A stretch of 15,588 nt of DNA from Saprospiraceae bacterium UBA2365 (GCA_002344345.1 DDTL01000051.1:1-15588), one strand, 5' to 3'. Positions 7,468 through 15,368 are shown, counted from the first letter of the stretch. Numbers and translations are program-made. Notes: a model not told the origin generated them from the sequence alone.

Positions 7468-9048
7468 ATGGTCTTATACAAAAATTTGATCAGGATATTC
7501 TTGCTGGCGATAACCATTTCCTTCAGCCCTACCATAATTTGTGCTCAGTCCACATTCAATCTTGAGCTAAAACTATTGGATTTTGTTTCACTTCCGGGGT
7601 TAGTATTTCAATATGAGGACACTATCATTCTTGTCGGACATGGTACAGACTATTTTGAGTTTTATTTCTATGATGGATTCATAGCTAAATTCAACAATAA
7701 AGGAGAATTGATGAGCAAAAAATTTATAGAAGGTAGGCATGAAGATTTCTATTGGACGGGATCCAGTAATAATGTTTATGATCTGGATAGTGTGTTTGTT
7801 TTCTTAATGAATTTCTTTGGGTATAAGGCAGAAATATGGGTAGTAAATAAAAAGAATTTAAATATTAATAAAAAGATCAAAATTTATAATGGACTGATGC
7901 CGGATAGTTTTTATTCCGGTAAAGAAATATGCCAAGTCAATGATAGTCTGTTCGCAGTAGTGGGATCAGTCAAGGAATTGACCCCGATCAATACAAAACT
8001 CGAAGATATACAAGTCAGCCTCGTTAATATCCGCAATATTGATATCAAACACCACTATTTTGGAATACCCGGGAAAAATGATTATCCTGATGCCATACAA
8101 TGGAATGGAATAAAACTGATCATAGGATCTGTGGGGAAAAAATCATTGAGTTATTCCGATTCTGAAAATCACGCCATGATCTGGGAAATGGATCTGGAAG
8201 GAAATGCAGTACTCAAATTTATGACTCCTGTTGACTCACTTATGCATGGAATAGAAGAAATTGTTCTGGATGACCATGGAAACCGCATCGTCGCCAGTCT
8301 GAAAGGATTTTATTACGCACAATCTTCAATATTGGGGAGATATAAATGGAGACCAACTGTCATGCAGCTGGACTCGAATTATTATACGGACTGGAAAACT
8401 CCTGTGGGCACCTTGAATTATAACTCAGTCAATACCATATGTTGCCTGATACCGGCGGTTGAAAATGATGGCTATATTGCAGCCGGCACAATTTCTCCTT
8501 TCAATTATGACGAAGAAGATCATCCCTATTTCAATGCAATTCAAAAAGGATTCCTGTCCAAAGTTGATAAAAATGGAAAAAAGATGTGGGACAGGATAAT
8601 TACGGTAGTGGATATAGACTCCCTTGAATATTGGCATTGGATCTATGATCTGGAACAAAGCCACGATGGAGGTTATATTGGATGCGGAGATTTGATAAGC
8701 GGTGTTATCTCTGGCGCCAGATCCTGGTTTTTCAAAACCGACCGCCACGGCTGCATCGTACCCGGATGTCATGAAGAAGTGAGCGTTATGCAGTTGCCTC
8801 CGGAAGAAGCGCACATCCTGATCTGGCCGAATCCTGTACGAGACTGGCTATACGTCTTCCAGAAGGCAGAAGAACAGCATATTTACCACATCCTCGACAT
8901 GAATGGCAGGATCATCCGCAGGTTTGAAGGTTCGATGGCCGATGAGACACTGATGATCGATGTATCCGGTTTAAAGCCCGGCAGCTATGTGCTCACGGTG
9001 GAGACAGCGTCGGGGAAAAGCGGGCGGAAGGTGTTTTTGATGATCTGA
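7468..9048 (+). CDS. T9SS-secreted repeat protein, array paralog 3 (mosaic)
   Basis: 526 aa, function unknown. It has a signal peptide (residues 1-27, ending near ICAQS), the same probable beta-propeller body and the same sorting domain. Its sequence switches allegiance. The first ~120 residues resemble paralog 1 (NLELKLLDF, FQYEDTI, YFYDGFIAKFNN). Residues about 143-245 resemble paralog 2 (PDSFYSGKEICQVNDSLFA, then VGSVKELTPINTKLED and GKKSLSYSDSEN). From nt ~8205 it is base-for-base like paralog 1 over GCAGTACTCAAATTTATGAC and the following ~120 bp, including the ATGCATGG that paralog 2 lacks. This pattern is best explained by gene conversion between array members. The ATG follows aaccatt, matching paralog 2. 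Confidence 0.85.
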   Translation: MVLYKNLIRIFLLAITISFSPTIICAQSTFNLELKLLDFVSLPGLVFQYEDTIILVGHGTDYFEFYFYDGFIAKFNNKGELMSKKFIEGRHEDFYWTGSSNNVYDLDSVFVFLMNFFGYKAEIWVVNKKNLNINKKIKIYNGLMPDSFYSGKEICQVNDSLFAVVGSVKELTPINTKLEDIQVSLVNIRNIDIKHHYFGIPGKNDYPDAIQWNGIKLIIGSVGKKSLSYSDSENHAMIWEMDLEGNAVLKFMTPVDSLMHGIEEIVLDDHGNRIVASLKGFYYAQSSILGRYKWRPTVMQLDSNYYTDWKTPVGTLNYNSVNTICCLIPAVENDGYIAAGTISPFNYDEEDHPYFNAIQKGFLSKVDKNGKKMWDRIITVVDIDSLEYWHWIYDLEQSHDGGYIGCGDLISGVISGARSWFFKTDRHGCIVPGCHEEVSVMQLPPEEAHILIWPNPVRDWLYVFQKAEEQHIYHILDMNGRIIRRFEGSMADETLMIDVSGLKPGSYVLTVETASGKSGRKVFLMI

Positions 9049-9226
9049 TGATTTTGTGAGCTATCAGTGATCTGTAATCTGTAATCAGTTATCTGAAGTC
9101 GACAATCAAAACAGATCGATCATTTAGTACAAAGGGAACAATTTGAAAAAAATCAGCGTACATGGGAACATTTCAAACAAAGTAACTGCACGACAGATTC
9201 TCTACCATCCTGACATTTAAAAATCA
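9049..9226. other. Spacer after the paralog array
   Basis: This stretch contains short imperfect repeats of atctgtaatc (about 9070-9096) and a degenerate relative of the A-rich array spacer (gtacaaagggaaca near 9127-9140). There is no hairpin with a U tract after paralog 3. There is no fourth protease-tail copy, so the array ends here. Confidence 0.6.
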
Positions 9227-9255
9227 TTGATCAGTTCATTTTTTTGGTAATTTTG
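9227..9255 (+). promoter_or_regulatory. Candidate Bacteroidota sigma-ABfr promoter for the phosphatase gene
   Basis: TAATTTTG at 9248-9255 matches the -7 consensus TAnnTTTG exactly, and a TTG at 9227-9229 lies 18 nt upstream, close to the expected -33 position. Transcription would begin near 9262, leaving a leader of about 18 nt before the ATG at 9280. A separate promoter here would uncouple the phosphatase gene from the secreted-protein array. Confidence 0.55.
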
Positions 9256-9279
9256 CCCCTTCAAAATTTTGAATAATCT

Positions 9280-10080
9280 ATGGATCATCAATTTATCATA
9301 AAAGAATTGGAAACAGTCATGTCTGAAACCGCGGACTTTATCAGGGGTCATTTTGGCAGAGTCAGACAGGATCAGGTGGAAACCAAATCGGTCAACAGCC
9401 TGGTTAGTTTCGTGGATAAGGAAGCGGAGCTCATGCTTTCCACCAAACTGGCCCAACTTGTTCCTGAAGCCGGGTTCCTGACCGAAGAGCAAATGGTCTC
9501 CAATTCCGTCAAAAAAATGCAATGGATCATCGATCCCCTGGACGGAACCACCAATTTCATTACCGGTATACCTCATTTTTCCATCAGTATCGCCCTTTAT
9601 GAAAGAAGTGAAGCCATTTTAGGCGCAGTATATGATGTCATGCAAAAAAACTTCTATTCAGCGATCAAAGGACAGGGCGCATTTTGCAATGGTCGTCCGA
9701 TCAGGGTCAATCCACCTAAGCTGGTTTCTGAAATGCTGATCGCCACCGGTTTCCCTTACGATAAGTCGAAGATCACACCCGAATTTGATGCTGCCCTTCA
9801 TTATTATGTACACCATAGCCGTTGTGTTCGTCGCCTGGGATCCGCTGCACTGGATCTGTGCTTCACCGCACAGGGAACTTTTGACCTGTATTTCGAAATG
9901 CATCTGAATCCCTGGGATATCGCTGCCGGCACACTGATCGTGGAGGAAGCGGGAGGAATCGCCCTCAGCCTTGCAGGAACCAAAGATCATTCAGGCGGGC
10001 ATCTATTTGCCTGTTCAAAAGATGCTGCGGAAACCATTTCGTGGCTTACGCAACATTTTAACAATACCTTTAAGAATTAA
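9280..10080 (+). CDS. Inositol monophosphatase family protein (SuhB-like)
   Basis: 266 aa, the usual length of the family. These Mg2+-dependent cytoplasmic enzymes hydrolyse phosphate monoesters such as myo-inositol 1-phosphate. Motif A DPLDGTTNF is at residues 85-93, with the preceding metal-binding acidic pair in GFLTEEQ (65-71). Motif B WDIAAGTLIVEEAGG is at 212-226, and RRLGSAALDL at 184-193 is typical of the IMPase branch. All metal ligands expected for an active enzyme appear to be present. No signal peptide is seen, so it is a housekeeping gene unrelated to the neighbouring secreted proteins. Family relatives act on other substrates (for example PAP or histidinol phosphate), so the exact substrate is inferred; the sequence style favours SuhB over CysQ or HisN. 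Confidence 0.93.
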   Translation: MDHQFIIKELETVMSETADFIRGHFGRVRQDQVETKSVNSLVSFVDKEAELMLSTKLAQLVPEAGFLTEEQMVSNSVKKMQWIIDPLDGTTNFITGIPHFSISIALYERSEAILGAVYDVMQKNFYSAIKGQGAFCNGRPIRVNPPKLVSEMLIATGFPYDKSKITPEFDAALHYYVHHSRCVRRLGSAALDLCFTAQGTFDLYFEMHLNPWDIAAGTLIVEEAGGIALSLAGTKDHSGGHLFACSKDAAETISWLTQHFNNTFKN

Positions 10081-10105
10081 ATGATACAAAATACCGGTTT
10101 ATCTT

Positions 10106-10113
10106 TATTTTTG
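10106..10113 (+). promoter_or_regulatory. Candidate -7 element upstream of the Cys-rich gene
   Basis: TATTTTTG matches TAnnTTTG and would start transcription about 40 nt before the ATG at 10161. No TTG is found at the -33 distance, so this is weak support only. Confidence 0.3.
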
Positions 10114-10160
10114 CCTGCGGATAATGCCAAACATTTTGTCTGAACAATTGTTTATAGGCC

Positions 10161-10691
10161 ATGTACAACAGGTATTTTAAAAAAATTACAGCATTACTGC
10201 TCTCGCTCAATCTGATCCTGGCGAGTGTTGGAATACCTGTATATAAACATTATTGTCAGGATAAATTAATTGGTTTTCAATATATTATAGCTGAGGACAA
10301 CTTTTGTCATCTCGAACATACTGATTCCGCAGTAGCTTGTTCTGTCACCAAAGTCAACATTCAGAACAACGCCTGCTGTTCTGACCATGAAGAAAAGACT
10401 TGTTGTGCAGAAAAAGATGACGATGTTTGTTGCAGCGATGGCCAGGATTGTAAAAATTGCTGCAGAAACGAGATGGAATTGGTCAAAATAGACCTGATTC
10501 CCATATTCCAGACTGAAAAAATCATCAACTATAATTTAACTGATTTTGATTTTGATACTGTTCATCCTTTCCACACTTCTATATTACTACATGAAGAATT
10601 GCCCTGTTCACACATTGTAAAACAATCGCGTTCGGGACCATTGCCGGATGGGCAAAGTCGTGTCATCTCCTTTCAGAAATTCATTTGTTAG
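10161..10691 (+). CDS. HYC_CC_PP-type Cys-rich exported protein, probably copper-related
   Basis: 176 aa. The N-terminus (KKITALLLSLNLILASVGIPVY) is a signal peptide or membrane anchor, followed at once by the HYC motif (residues 30-32). The centre holds four Cys-Cys pairs at residues 72-73, 81-82, 90-91 and 100-101, spaced 9, 9 and 10 residues apart and interleaved with Asp/Glu/Lys; 14 Cys occur in all. A Cys also sits in LPCSH (149) and as the final residue. This matches the Bacteroidota HYC/CC/PP protein family, which is commonly found beside copper-type TonB receptors; here the C-terminal Pro-Pro motif is PLPDG rather than PP. A role as periplasmic or membrane metal binder is inferred from Cys pairs and neighbour, not proven. 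The receptor gene follows 213 bp downstream on the same strand. Confidence 0.75.
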   Translation: MYNRYFKKITALLLSLNLILASVGIPVYKHYCQDKLIGFQYIIAEDNFCHLEHTDSAVACSVTKVNIQNNACCSDHEEKTCCAEKDDDVCCSDGQDCKNCCRNEMELVKIDLIPIFQTEKIINYNLTDFDFDTVHPFHTSILLHEELPCSHIVKQSRSGPLPDGQSRVISFQKFIC

Positions 10692-10904
10692 CATTTAAAT
10701 TTTCAGGCATTGTCAGCATGATATTGCCTTGTGTTCAGTTTTCCACTGTTTAATTTTAACGTAAGCAGATCAGGGAAAAATGATCCGGGCTTTGAAACGC
10801 TGTACTTCAGATCCACACACTGAGAAATTGTTCCTGATGAAAAAGGATATTGTTTAATGTAGGCACAATTTCCGTTTGTTGTTTTCTAAAATAATGAATA
10901 TCAA

Positions 10905-13469
10905 ATGAATAAGAAATATATATCTTTAAAGATTCTAATAGTTTTAATGACGGGATTTTTACCCGGATACGGTATAAGTCAGCAAAAAATGGTCAGCTAC
11001 CAGGTTGCAGGCGCCTGTGAAATGTGCAGAGACCGGATCGAAGAGGTTTCTCTCAAAACAATAGGCGTCAAATCGGCTTTCTGGAATATAAAAACCGGAA
11101 AGTTGTCCTTAGAAATCAGTAACGACCGTTTTAATGAGGAAGAATTGCACAAAAACCTGGCTTTTGCAGGACATGATACGGAAAAAGCGATCGCACCGGA
11201 TGATATTTATGAATCTCTGCCAGCTTGTTGCCATTATCGCGACCCTGAAAATCCTCATAAAAAAGAAATGGATGTACAGGGCACAAAATCCAGTTTCCTT
11301 CTAAGAGGAAAAGTGGCCCAACTAACCGGTAAAGGAAAACAGGAAGGGCTTCCCGGAGCAAATATTATTTGGCTCGAAAACGGGCAGGGAGCTTCATCAG
11401 GGATGGATGGCAGTTTTGAAATTGAGAAAAAAAATGAAAATGATTGGTTGGTCATTTCCTATATCGGATTCAGATCGGATACTCTTTTGATCGACACGGA
11501 AATGGATGAACTTATTGAAATTGTCCTGATCCCGGACAATTATCTGGAAACGGTGGAGATCCGACACCGCAGAAGGGCAACTGAAATTTCGGCGATCGAT
11601 CCGATCAAAACTTTCAAGATCACTGAAAGGGAACTGCACAAAGCTGCCTGCTGCAACCTTTCCGAGAGCTTTGAGACCAATCCTTCCATCGATGTAAGTT
11701 TTTCAGATGCTGTTACAGGGGCGAGGATCATTGAAATGCTGGGATTAGCAGGAAAATATGTTCAGATCACCCGGGAACTGATCCCGGAAATCCGCGGACT
11801 TTCTGCCATTCAAGGTTTAACTTATACGCCCGGACCTTGGATCGAGGGCATTCAAATGAATATGGGAACAGGTTCCGTGGTCAACGGCTTTGAAAGCATG
11901 ACCGGGCAGATCAATGTCGAACTGAGAAAACCCGAACAAAGTGATTTGCTCTATCTGAATCTCTTTGGAAGTAAAGAAGGACGAATGGAAGCCAACCTGA
12001 ATCTCAGTCATGATATCATTCCGATTATGTCAACGGGCTTGCTTCTTCATGGCAACCTTCTTCAAAAACCATCAGATCATAACAAAGACGGATTTGCAGA
12101 TAATCCCACAGGAACTCAACTGATAGCTGTCAACAGATGGAAATTATTTACAGAAAAAGGGCTGGAAGGACAATTTGGAATTAAAGCCACCATACTTGAT
12201 AAAATGAGCGGGCAAACTGCTTTTCTGAACGATGAGCCCGGCAATCAGCATTGGGGTGCAACCATGAAAACAAACCGATTTGAGGCTTGGCTCAAAACGG
12301 GTAAAGTACTTAGAAATGAACCTTTGGCCAGTATTGGTTTCCAATTAGCCGGGGTCAGTCATACTCAGAGCAATCTGTTTGGTGAACGTAATTATGACGG
12401 AAAGCAACAGAGTCTCTTTGCCAACCTGATTTATCAGAGTGTTTTGGGTTCAGAAAAACATGGCTTTAAGACCGGTCTCAGTTTTCTTTGGGATTTGATT
12501 GACGAAAATGTAGCCGGAACAAATTACACCAGAAATGAATGGATTCCCGGAACATATTTTGAATACACTTTTTTGCCCAATGACCATTTTTCACTGGTTG
12601 CCGGGCTCCGGGCAGATCTTCATAACAATTATGGATTTTTATTTAATCCCAGGTTGAATATTCGATATGCACCTACGGAACAGACCACCATACGGTTTGC
12701 AGGGGGAAAGGGCAACAGGACCGCCAGCATTTTTGCAGAAAATATCGGACATTTTGCCAGTTCAAGGCAATTTCTGATCCTAAATGTTCGACCAGGTTTA
12801 CCGTATGGCCTAGAAATCGAAGAAAGCTGGAATTTTGGAATGAACCTGACACAGACCTTCAGGATTGCCGGGAAAGACCTGATCCTCTCCGCAGATGGAT
12901 ATCATACCAGATTTGAAAATCAGGTGATCGTTGATCTTGAAAATCCCCGGCTTGTCCGTTTTTATAACCTCGAAGGTAAATCATTTTCAAATAGTTTGCA
13001 GTTCCAGGCTGAATTCAGTCCTTTCAGATCCTTTGACCTCAGGCTTGCTTACAGATTCAATGATGCTAAAACGACTTTCTCGGGTGAACTGCTGGAAAAA
13101 CCTTTAAGTTCACGGCATCGGGCTTTTATAAATGCAGCCTATGCCATCAACAATGGCTGGAAATTTGATGCTACAGTAAGTTGGCAAGGTAAAAAACGGA
13201 TTCCGGATACTTCTGACAATCCTGAAATTTATCAGTTGGATGAATACTCAAAAGGTTACTATCTCATCAATGCACATATTTCAAAATCCTGGAAAGAGCA
13301 TTTCGAATTGTATGCCGGAGGTGAAAACTTGTTGAATTTTAAACAGCACCACCCGATCATTGCAGCAGATGAAGCATTCGGACCTTATTTTGACAGTTCA
13401 CTGATTTGGGGACCTGTTATGGGAATGCACCTATATGCGGGTTTGAGATACAGGATTGGTAGGGAATAA
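10905..13469 (+). CDS. TonB-dependent receptor with N-terminal HMA-like metal-binding domain (probable copper receptor)
   Basis: 854 aa outer-membrane receptor. Domain order: signal peptide (1-26); HMA-like ferredoxin-fold domain (about 28-100) with the metal-binding loop GACEMC (Cys38 and Cys41); a short tail LPACCHYRDP (106-115), which I know as the end of stand-alone Bacteroidota HMA proteins; a carboxypeptidase-regulatory-like beta-sandwich (about 131-210); the plug (about 228-345), starting with ELHKAACCNLSESFE, a signature of copper-associated receptors in this phylum; and a 22-strand-type barrel to the C-terminus, with GGENLLNFKQHHPI and GPYFDSSLIWGPV near the end. It probably imports or senses copper using TonB-ExbBD energy (inferred). 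The HMA domain is usually encoded as a separate small protein in such loci; here it is fused. A terminator follows 31 nt after the stop. Confidence 0.88.
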   Translation: MNKKYISLKILIVLMTGFLPGYGISQQKMVSYQVAGACEMCRDRIEEVSLKTIGVKSAFWNIKTGKLSLEISNDRFNEEELHKNLAFAGHDTEKAIAPDDIYESLPACCHYRDPENPHKKEMDVQGTKSSFLLRGKVAQLTGKGKQEGLPGANIIWLENGQGASSGMDGSFEIEKKNENDWLVISYIGFRSDTLLIDTEMDELIEIVLIPDNYLETVEIRHRRRATEISAIDPIKTFKITERELHKAACCNLSESFETNPSIDVSFSDAVTGARIIEMLGLAGKYVQITRELIPEIRGLSAIQGLTYTPGPWIEGIQMNMGTGSVVNGFESMTGQINVELRKPEQSDLLYLNLFGSKEGRMEANLNLSHDIIPIMSTGLLLHGNLLQKPSDHNKDGFADNPTGTQLIAVNRWKLFTEKGLEGQFGIKATILDKMSGQTAFLNDEPGNQHWGATMKTNRFEAWLKTGKVLRNEPLASIGFQLAGVSHTQSNLFGERNYDGKQQSLFANLIYQSVLGSEKHGFKTGLSFLWDLIDENVAGTNYTRNEWIPGTYFEYTFLPNDHFSLVAGLRADLHNNYGFLFNPRLNIRYAPTEQTTIRFAGGKGNRTASIFAENIGHFASSRQFLILNVRPGLPYGLEIEESWNFGMNLTQTFRIAGKDLILSADGYHTRFENQVIVDLENPRLVRFYNLEGKSFSNSLQFQAEFSPFRSFDLRLAYRFNDAKTTFSGELLEKPLSSRHRAFINAAYAINNGWKFDATVSWQGKKRIPDTSDNPEIYQLDEYSKGYYLINAHISKSWKEHFELYAGGENLLNFKQHHPIIAADEAFGPYFDSSLIWGPVMGMHLYAGLRYRIGRE

Positions 13470-13499
13470 GTGTTGTTTCATTGTCTAAATTCTTAAACC

Positions 13500-13541
13500 A
13501 CATGTCGTCAGAGGTAAAACCTGTCTGACGACATGTTTTTT
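13500..13541 (+). terminator. Intrinsic terminator of the TonB-receptor gene
   Basis: ACATGTCGTCAGA (13500-13512) and TCTGACGACATGT (13524-13536) form a perfect 13-bp stem with an 11-nt loop, followed directly by a T run ending at 13541. It sits 31 nt after the receptor stop and is the strongest terminator in the window. On the minus strand it lacks a T tract, so it is probably one-directional. Confidence 0.92.
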
Positions 13542-13777
13542 GTTGAAAACCAAAGAATGAGTCTACTCCTAAAAGTCCAATTTGCTGATTTTCAATCATT
13601 TTTTGCCCCAGCTTACTGACGTCATCGATCAGCAAAAGACTAAAGAGAAACGATTGAAAACCAACAAATTAAAAGTCTGTTTCCAGGCAAGTACTGACTG
13701 AAAACGTCAGTGCCTGTACTGACTGAAAACGTCAGTGAGGATTCAGTGGACAAAGACTTTTCGTAGCAAGCTTGTGA
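13542..13777. other. Non-coding region between convergent genes
   Basis: No gene is supported. It contains an imperfect inverted repeat, tgattttcaatcattt (13586-13601) against aaacgattgaaaacca (13648-13663), matching at 14 of 16 positions after reverse complementing. It also contains the paired hairpin repeat at 13691-13737. No clear U-tract terminator is seen for the minus-strand gene that ends at 13778. Confidence 0.6.
13691..13737. repeat. Two-copy 22-bp hairpin repeat, 25-bp period
   Basis: Two perfect 22-bp copies (13691-13712 and 13716-13737) begin gtactgac and end gtcagtg, separated by 3 bp. Each copy is itself a hairpin: ACTGAC and GTCAGT form a 6-bp stem around TGAAAAC, extendable by a wobble pair. 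The layout resembles REP or small bidirectional transcript-end elements. Only two copies are in this window, so it is not a CRISPR. Confidence 0.8.
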
Positions 13778-14536
13778 TTAATAATCAGTCAGTCTGTATG
13801 CTCCATCCCGAAATGTAAATAGTTTGGGAGCTTTGTATATGGGTGTGATCATATAACAGATATCTCCCGGAGTATACTCATTGGACTGTTGATATTTTTC
13901 AACCGGAAATCCAAGTTCGATCATGAGCTTATGAACGTATTCAGAACAAATCCTTTTATCATTTTCCTCAAATGCGATCAGATCCTTACCAAAGAAATAC
14001 AAATCATAGGCTGGGAATAAAAATCGAAGATAGGATGTTTCAAATTTAAGGTGTTTATTCCTTTCATAATAATCTATGACCCTGTCCAAAGCAGGTCTTT
14101 TTACCCGTTTTTCATTCAGCCGATATATCCAGATCTTTTTATAAAATCCCTCTGGCTGATCATTCGTTGAAATAAATGAACTTTGAAGTCTGGTCATGAT
14201 CACTCCATTTCTTGGTTTAGCTTCATTCCTGACCGGAACTCCTGTTCCATTGTATGAATTGTCTGTTGCATGTGTCAACCAGAGTGAACCATCACCAGGT
14301 TCTTTTACCACCATAGCTACATGCGTTAAATGTGAAAGCGTACCTATATTGATCAAAACACCTTCAAAAATGCGGTTTTGGAAAAATATCAAATCTCCGG
14401 TTTGGAGGTCGAGATCCTCCAGCCCTACTACTACTTCTTTAATTTCAGCATTTATTTGATCCGGAGCCTGACCTGATAATACCAGCGTCTGAAAACTCAA
14501 ATAAACCCAGAAACTATACTTTATGCCTCCAATCAT
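13778..14536 (-). CDS. YiiX/YaeF-type permuted papain-fold hydrolase (NlpC/P60-like), exported
   Basis: 252 aa. The N-terminus (IKYSFWVYLSFQTLVLSGQA) is a probable signal peptide of about 24 residues. The motif LQTGDLIFFQ (44-53) followed by THVAMVV with His72 is the His-bearing half of the circularly permuted papain-like fold, and ICSEYVHKLMIELGF with Cys197 carries the nucleophile. The order His then Cys is the permuted arrangement seen in YiiX-like proteins, reverse of canonical NlpC/P60. Known members are predicted amidases or peptidases acting on cell-wall peptides or lipoyl-type bonds; the substrate here is unknown. Both catalytic residues are present, so it is probably active. It converges on the TonB-receptor gene and is divergent from the decayed gene to its right; no operon partner is visible. 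Confidence 0.82.
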   Translation of the reverse strand: MIGGIKYSFWVYLSFQTLVLSGQAPDQINAEIKEVVVGLEDLDLQTGDLIFFQNRIFEGVLINIGTLSHLTHVAMVVKEPGDGSLWLTHATDNSYNGTGVPVRNEAKPRNGVIMTRLQSSFISTNDQPEGFYKKIWIYRLNEKRVKRPALDRVIDYYERNKHLKFETSYLRFLFPAYDLYFFGKDLIAFEENDKRICSEYVHKLMIELGFPVEKYQQSNEYTPGDICYMITPIYKAPKLFTFRDGAYRLTDY

Positions 14537-14567
14537 TCACACAAAAAAGATAATGATGATTAAAATC

Positions 14568-14575
14568 CAAATTTA
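14568..14575 (-). promoter_or_regulatory. Candidate -7 element for the YiiX-like gene
   Basis: Read on the minus strand this is TAAATTTG, an exact TAnnTTTG match 31 nt before the ATG. The nearest upstream TTG (14591-14589 on the minus strand) is only 13 nt away, shorter than the usual spacing, so confidence is low. Confidence 0.35.
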
Positions 14576-14711
14576 TAAAAATTATACCCAAGTTAAATAA
14601 TTATTAATTTATTTTCTTGATGAATGATGATACTAAATAAATCCATGTTCCGCTGAACTGTCATTTATGATATTTATTTATCCGAAAATTTAAATACCCA
14701 AACAATAAATT

Positions 14712-15368
14712 ATGAAAATAATAGTAACCGGTGTTACAGGCATGGTTGGAAAAGGTGTGTTGCACACCTGTAACAAAATGCAGTTATCACTGAAGTTCTG
14801 AGTATATCTAGAAAAGATCCGGAAATAGAAGATCCAAAACTTAAAAAGATCGTTATCAAAGTTTTTTTCGATCTGGAAAGTGTGAAAGATCCATTAAGAA
14901 CCTTTGTTGCCCTTTTTTTGCATGGGTAAGAGTTCAGTCGGTATCCCAAAATGGGAATACGAAAGGATTACTTATGATCTGACCAGGAATTTTATCAGCA
15001 TTTTAGCGGAAAAAAATTCTGGCATGACTCATTATTATGTTTCCGGACAGGGTACCGAAAGTAGTATAAAATCCTTTTCGCACTGAGCAAGGGTAAAAGG
15101 AAAAACTTAAAATGATCTCAGAAAACTTCCTTTTAAACAAGTTTTTGCATACAGACCCGGATGTATCAAGCCCATTCCCGGCTTGAAACACAGTTCATCA
15201 TTCTACAAGTACATTAACCGGATATTTCCAATAGTCAAAAAAATGTCTCCCCTATGGTTCAATTCACCTGAAGAAGTTGGTTTATCCTAGATATCAGTCA
15301 CAAAGTACGGATACAACGAATTTATTTTGCAAGGGAAAGATATTTCCAAAACTGCCAAAAACATTTAA
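14712..15368 (+). pseudogene. Decayed NAD(P)-binding epimerase/dehydratase-like (YbjT-type SDR) gene
   Basis: Three reading frames together spell one protein of the atypical short-chain dehydrogenase family. The frame from 14712 gives MKIIVTGVTGMVGKGVL, the N-terminal Rossmann motif TGxxGxxG. A second frame from 14777 gives NAVITEVLSISRKDPEIED and then KVFFDLESVKDPL. A third from about 14907 gives FFCMGKSSVG, then EYERITYDLTRNF and HYYVSGQGTESS. That third frame continues past a TGA at 15084 (where the family has Trp in WARVKGKTE), a TAA at 15108 (in place of Glu) and a TAG at 15288, through FKQVFAYRPGCIKPIPG and FILQGKDIS to a final TAA at 15366. At least two frameshifts and three in-frame stops mean no functional enzyme can be made. 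The intact length would be near 220 aa, the family norm. Confidence 0.9.
14733..14774. repeat. Nested inverted repeats at the first lesion of the pseudogene
   Basis: GTTACAGG near 14733-14740 is matched by its reverse complement CCTGTAAC at 14767-14774. Within the interval, GGTGTG-TTG-CACACC forms a tight 6-bp stem with a 3-nt loop. This lies exactly where the reading frame is first lost, between VLHTC and NAVITEV. Confidence 0.7.

Larger units (their letters stand above)
3496..9048 (+). repeat. Tandem array: three units of protease tail + hairpin + paralog
   Basis: Three head-to-tail units begin at the same point, ggatcaacaaactg, at 3496, 5356 and 7282, so the periods are 1860 and 1926 bp. 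Each unit holds the last ~130 bp of a protease sorting-domain sequence, a TAA stop, a hairpin, and a 525-526-codon secreted-protein gene. In the first unit the tail still belongs to the intact protease gene; in units 2 and 3 it is fused to intergenic spacer at an identical junction (gcaac/ggatc). The identical junctions imply one duplication with an endpoint inside the protease gene, followed by unequal crossing-over. The extra length of the second unit matches an octamer repeat after paralog 2. Confidence 0.9.

Noticed and set aside
4636..8814. Open frames on the minus strand inside the paralogs (for example near 4636-4869, 5933-6175 and 8425-8814)
   Set aside because: They mirror the coding bias of the plus-strand genes, recur only because those genes are duplicated, and show no recognisable domain.
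3682..9048. Diversity-generating retroelement
   Set aside because: There is no reverse transcriptase or template repeat, and differences between paralogs are blockwise rather than adenine-specific.
13691..13737. CRISPR array
   Set aside because: Only two repeats with a 3-bp spacer and no cas genes nearby.
14196..14459. 87-codon plus-strand frame opposite the YiiX-like gene
   Set aside because: It is the complement of a gene with clear catalytic motifs and has no domain of its own.
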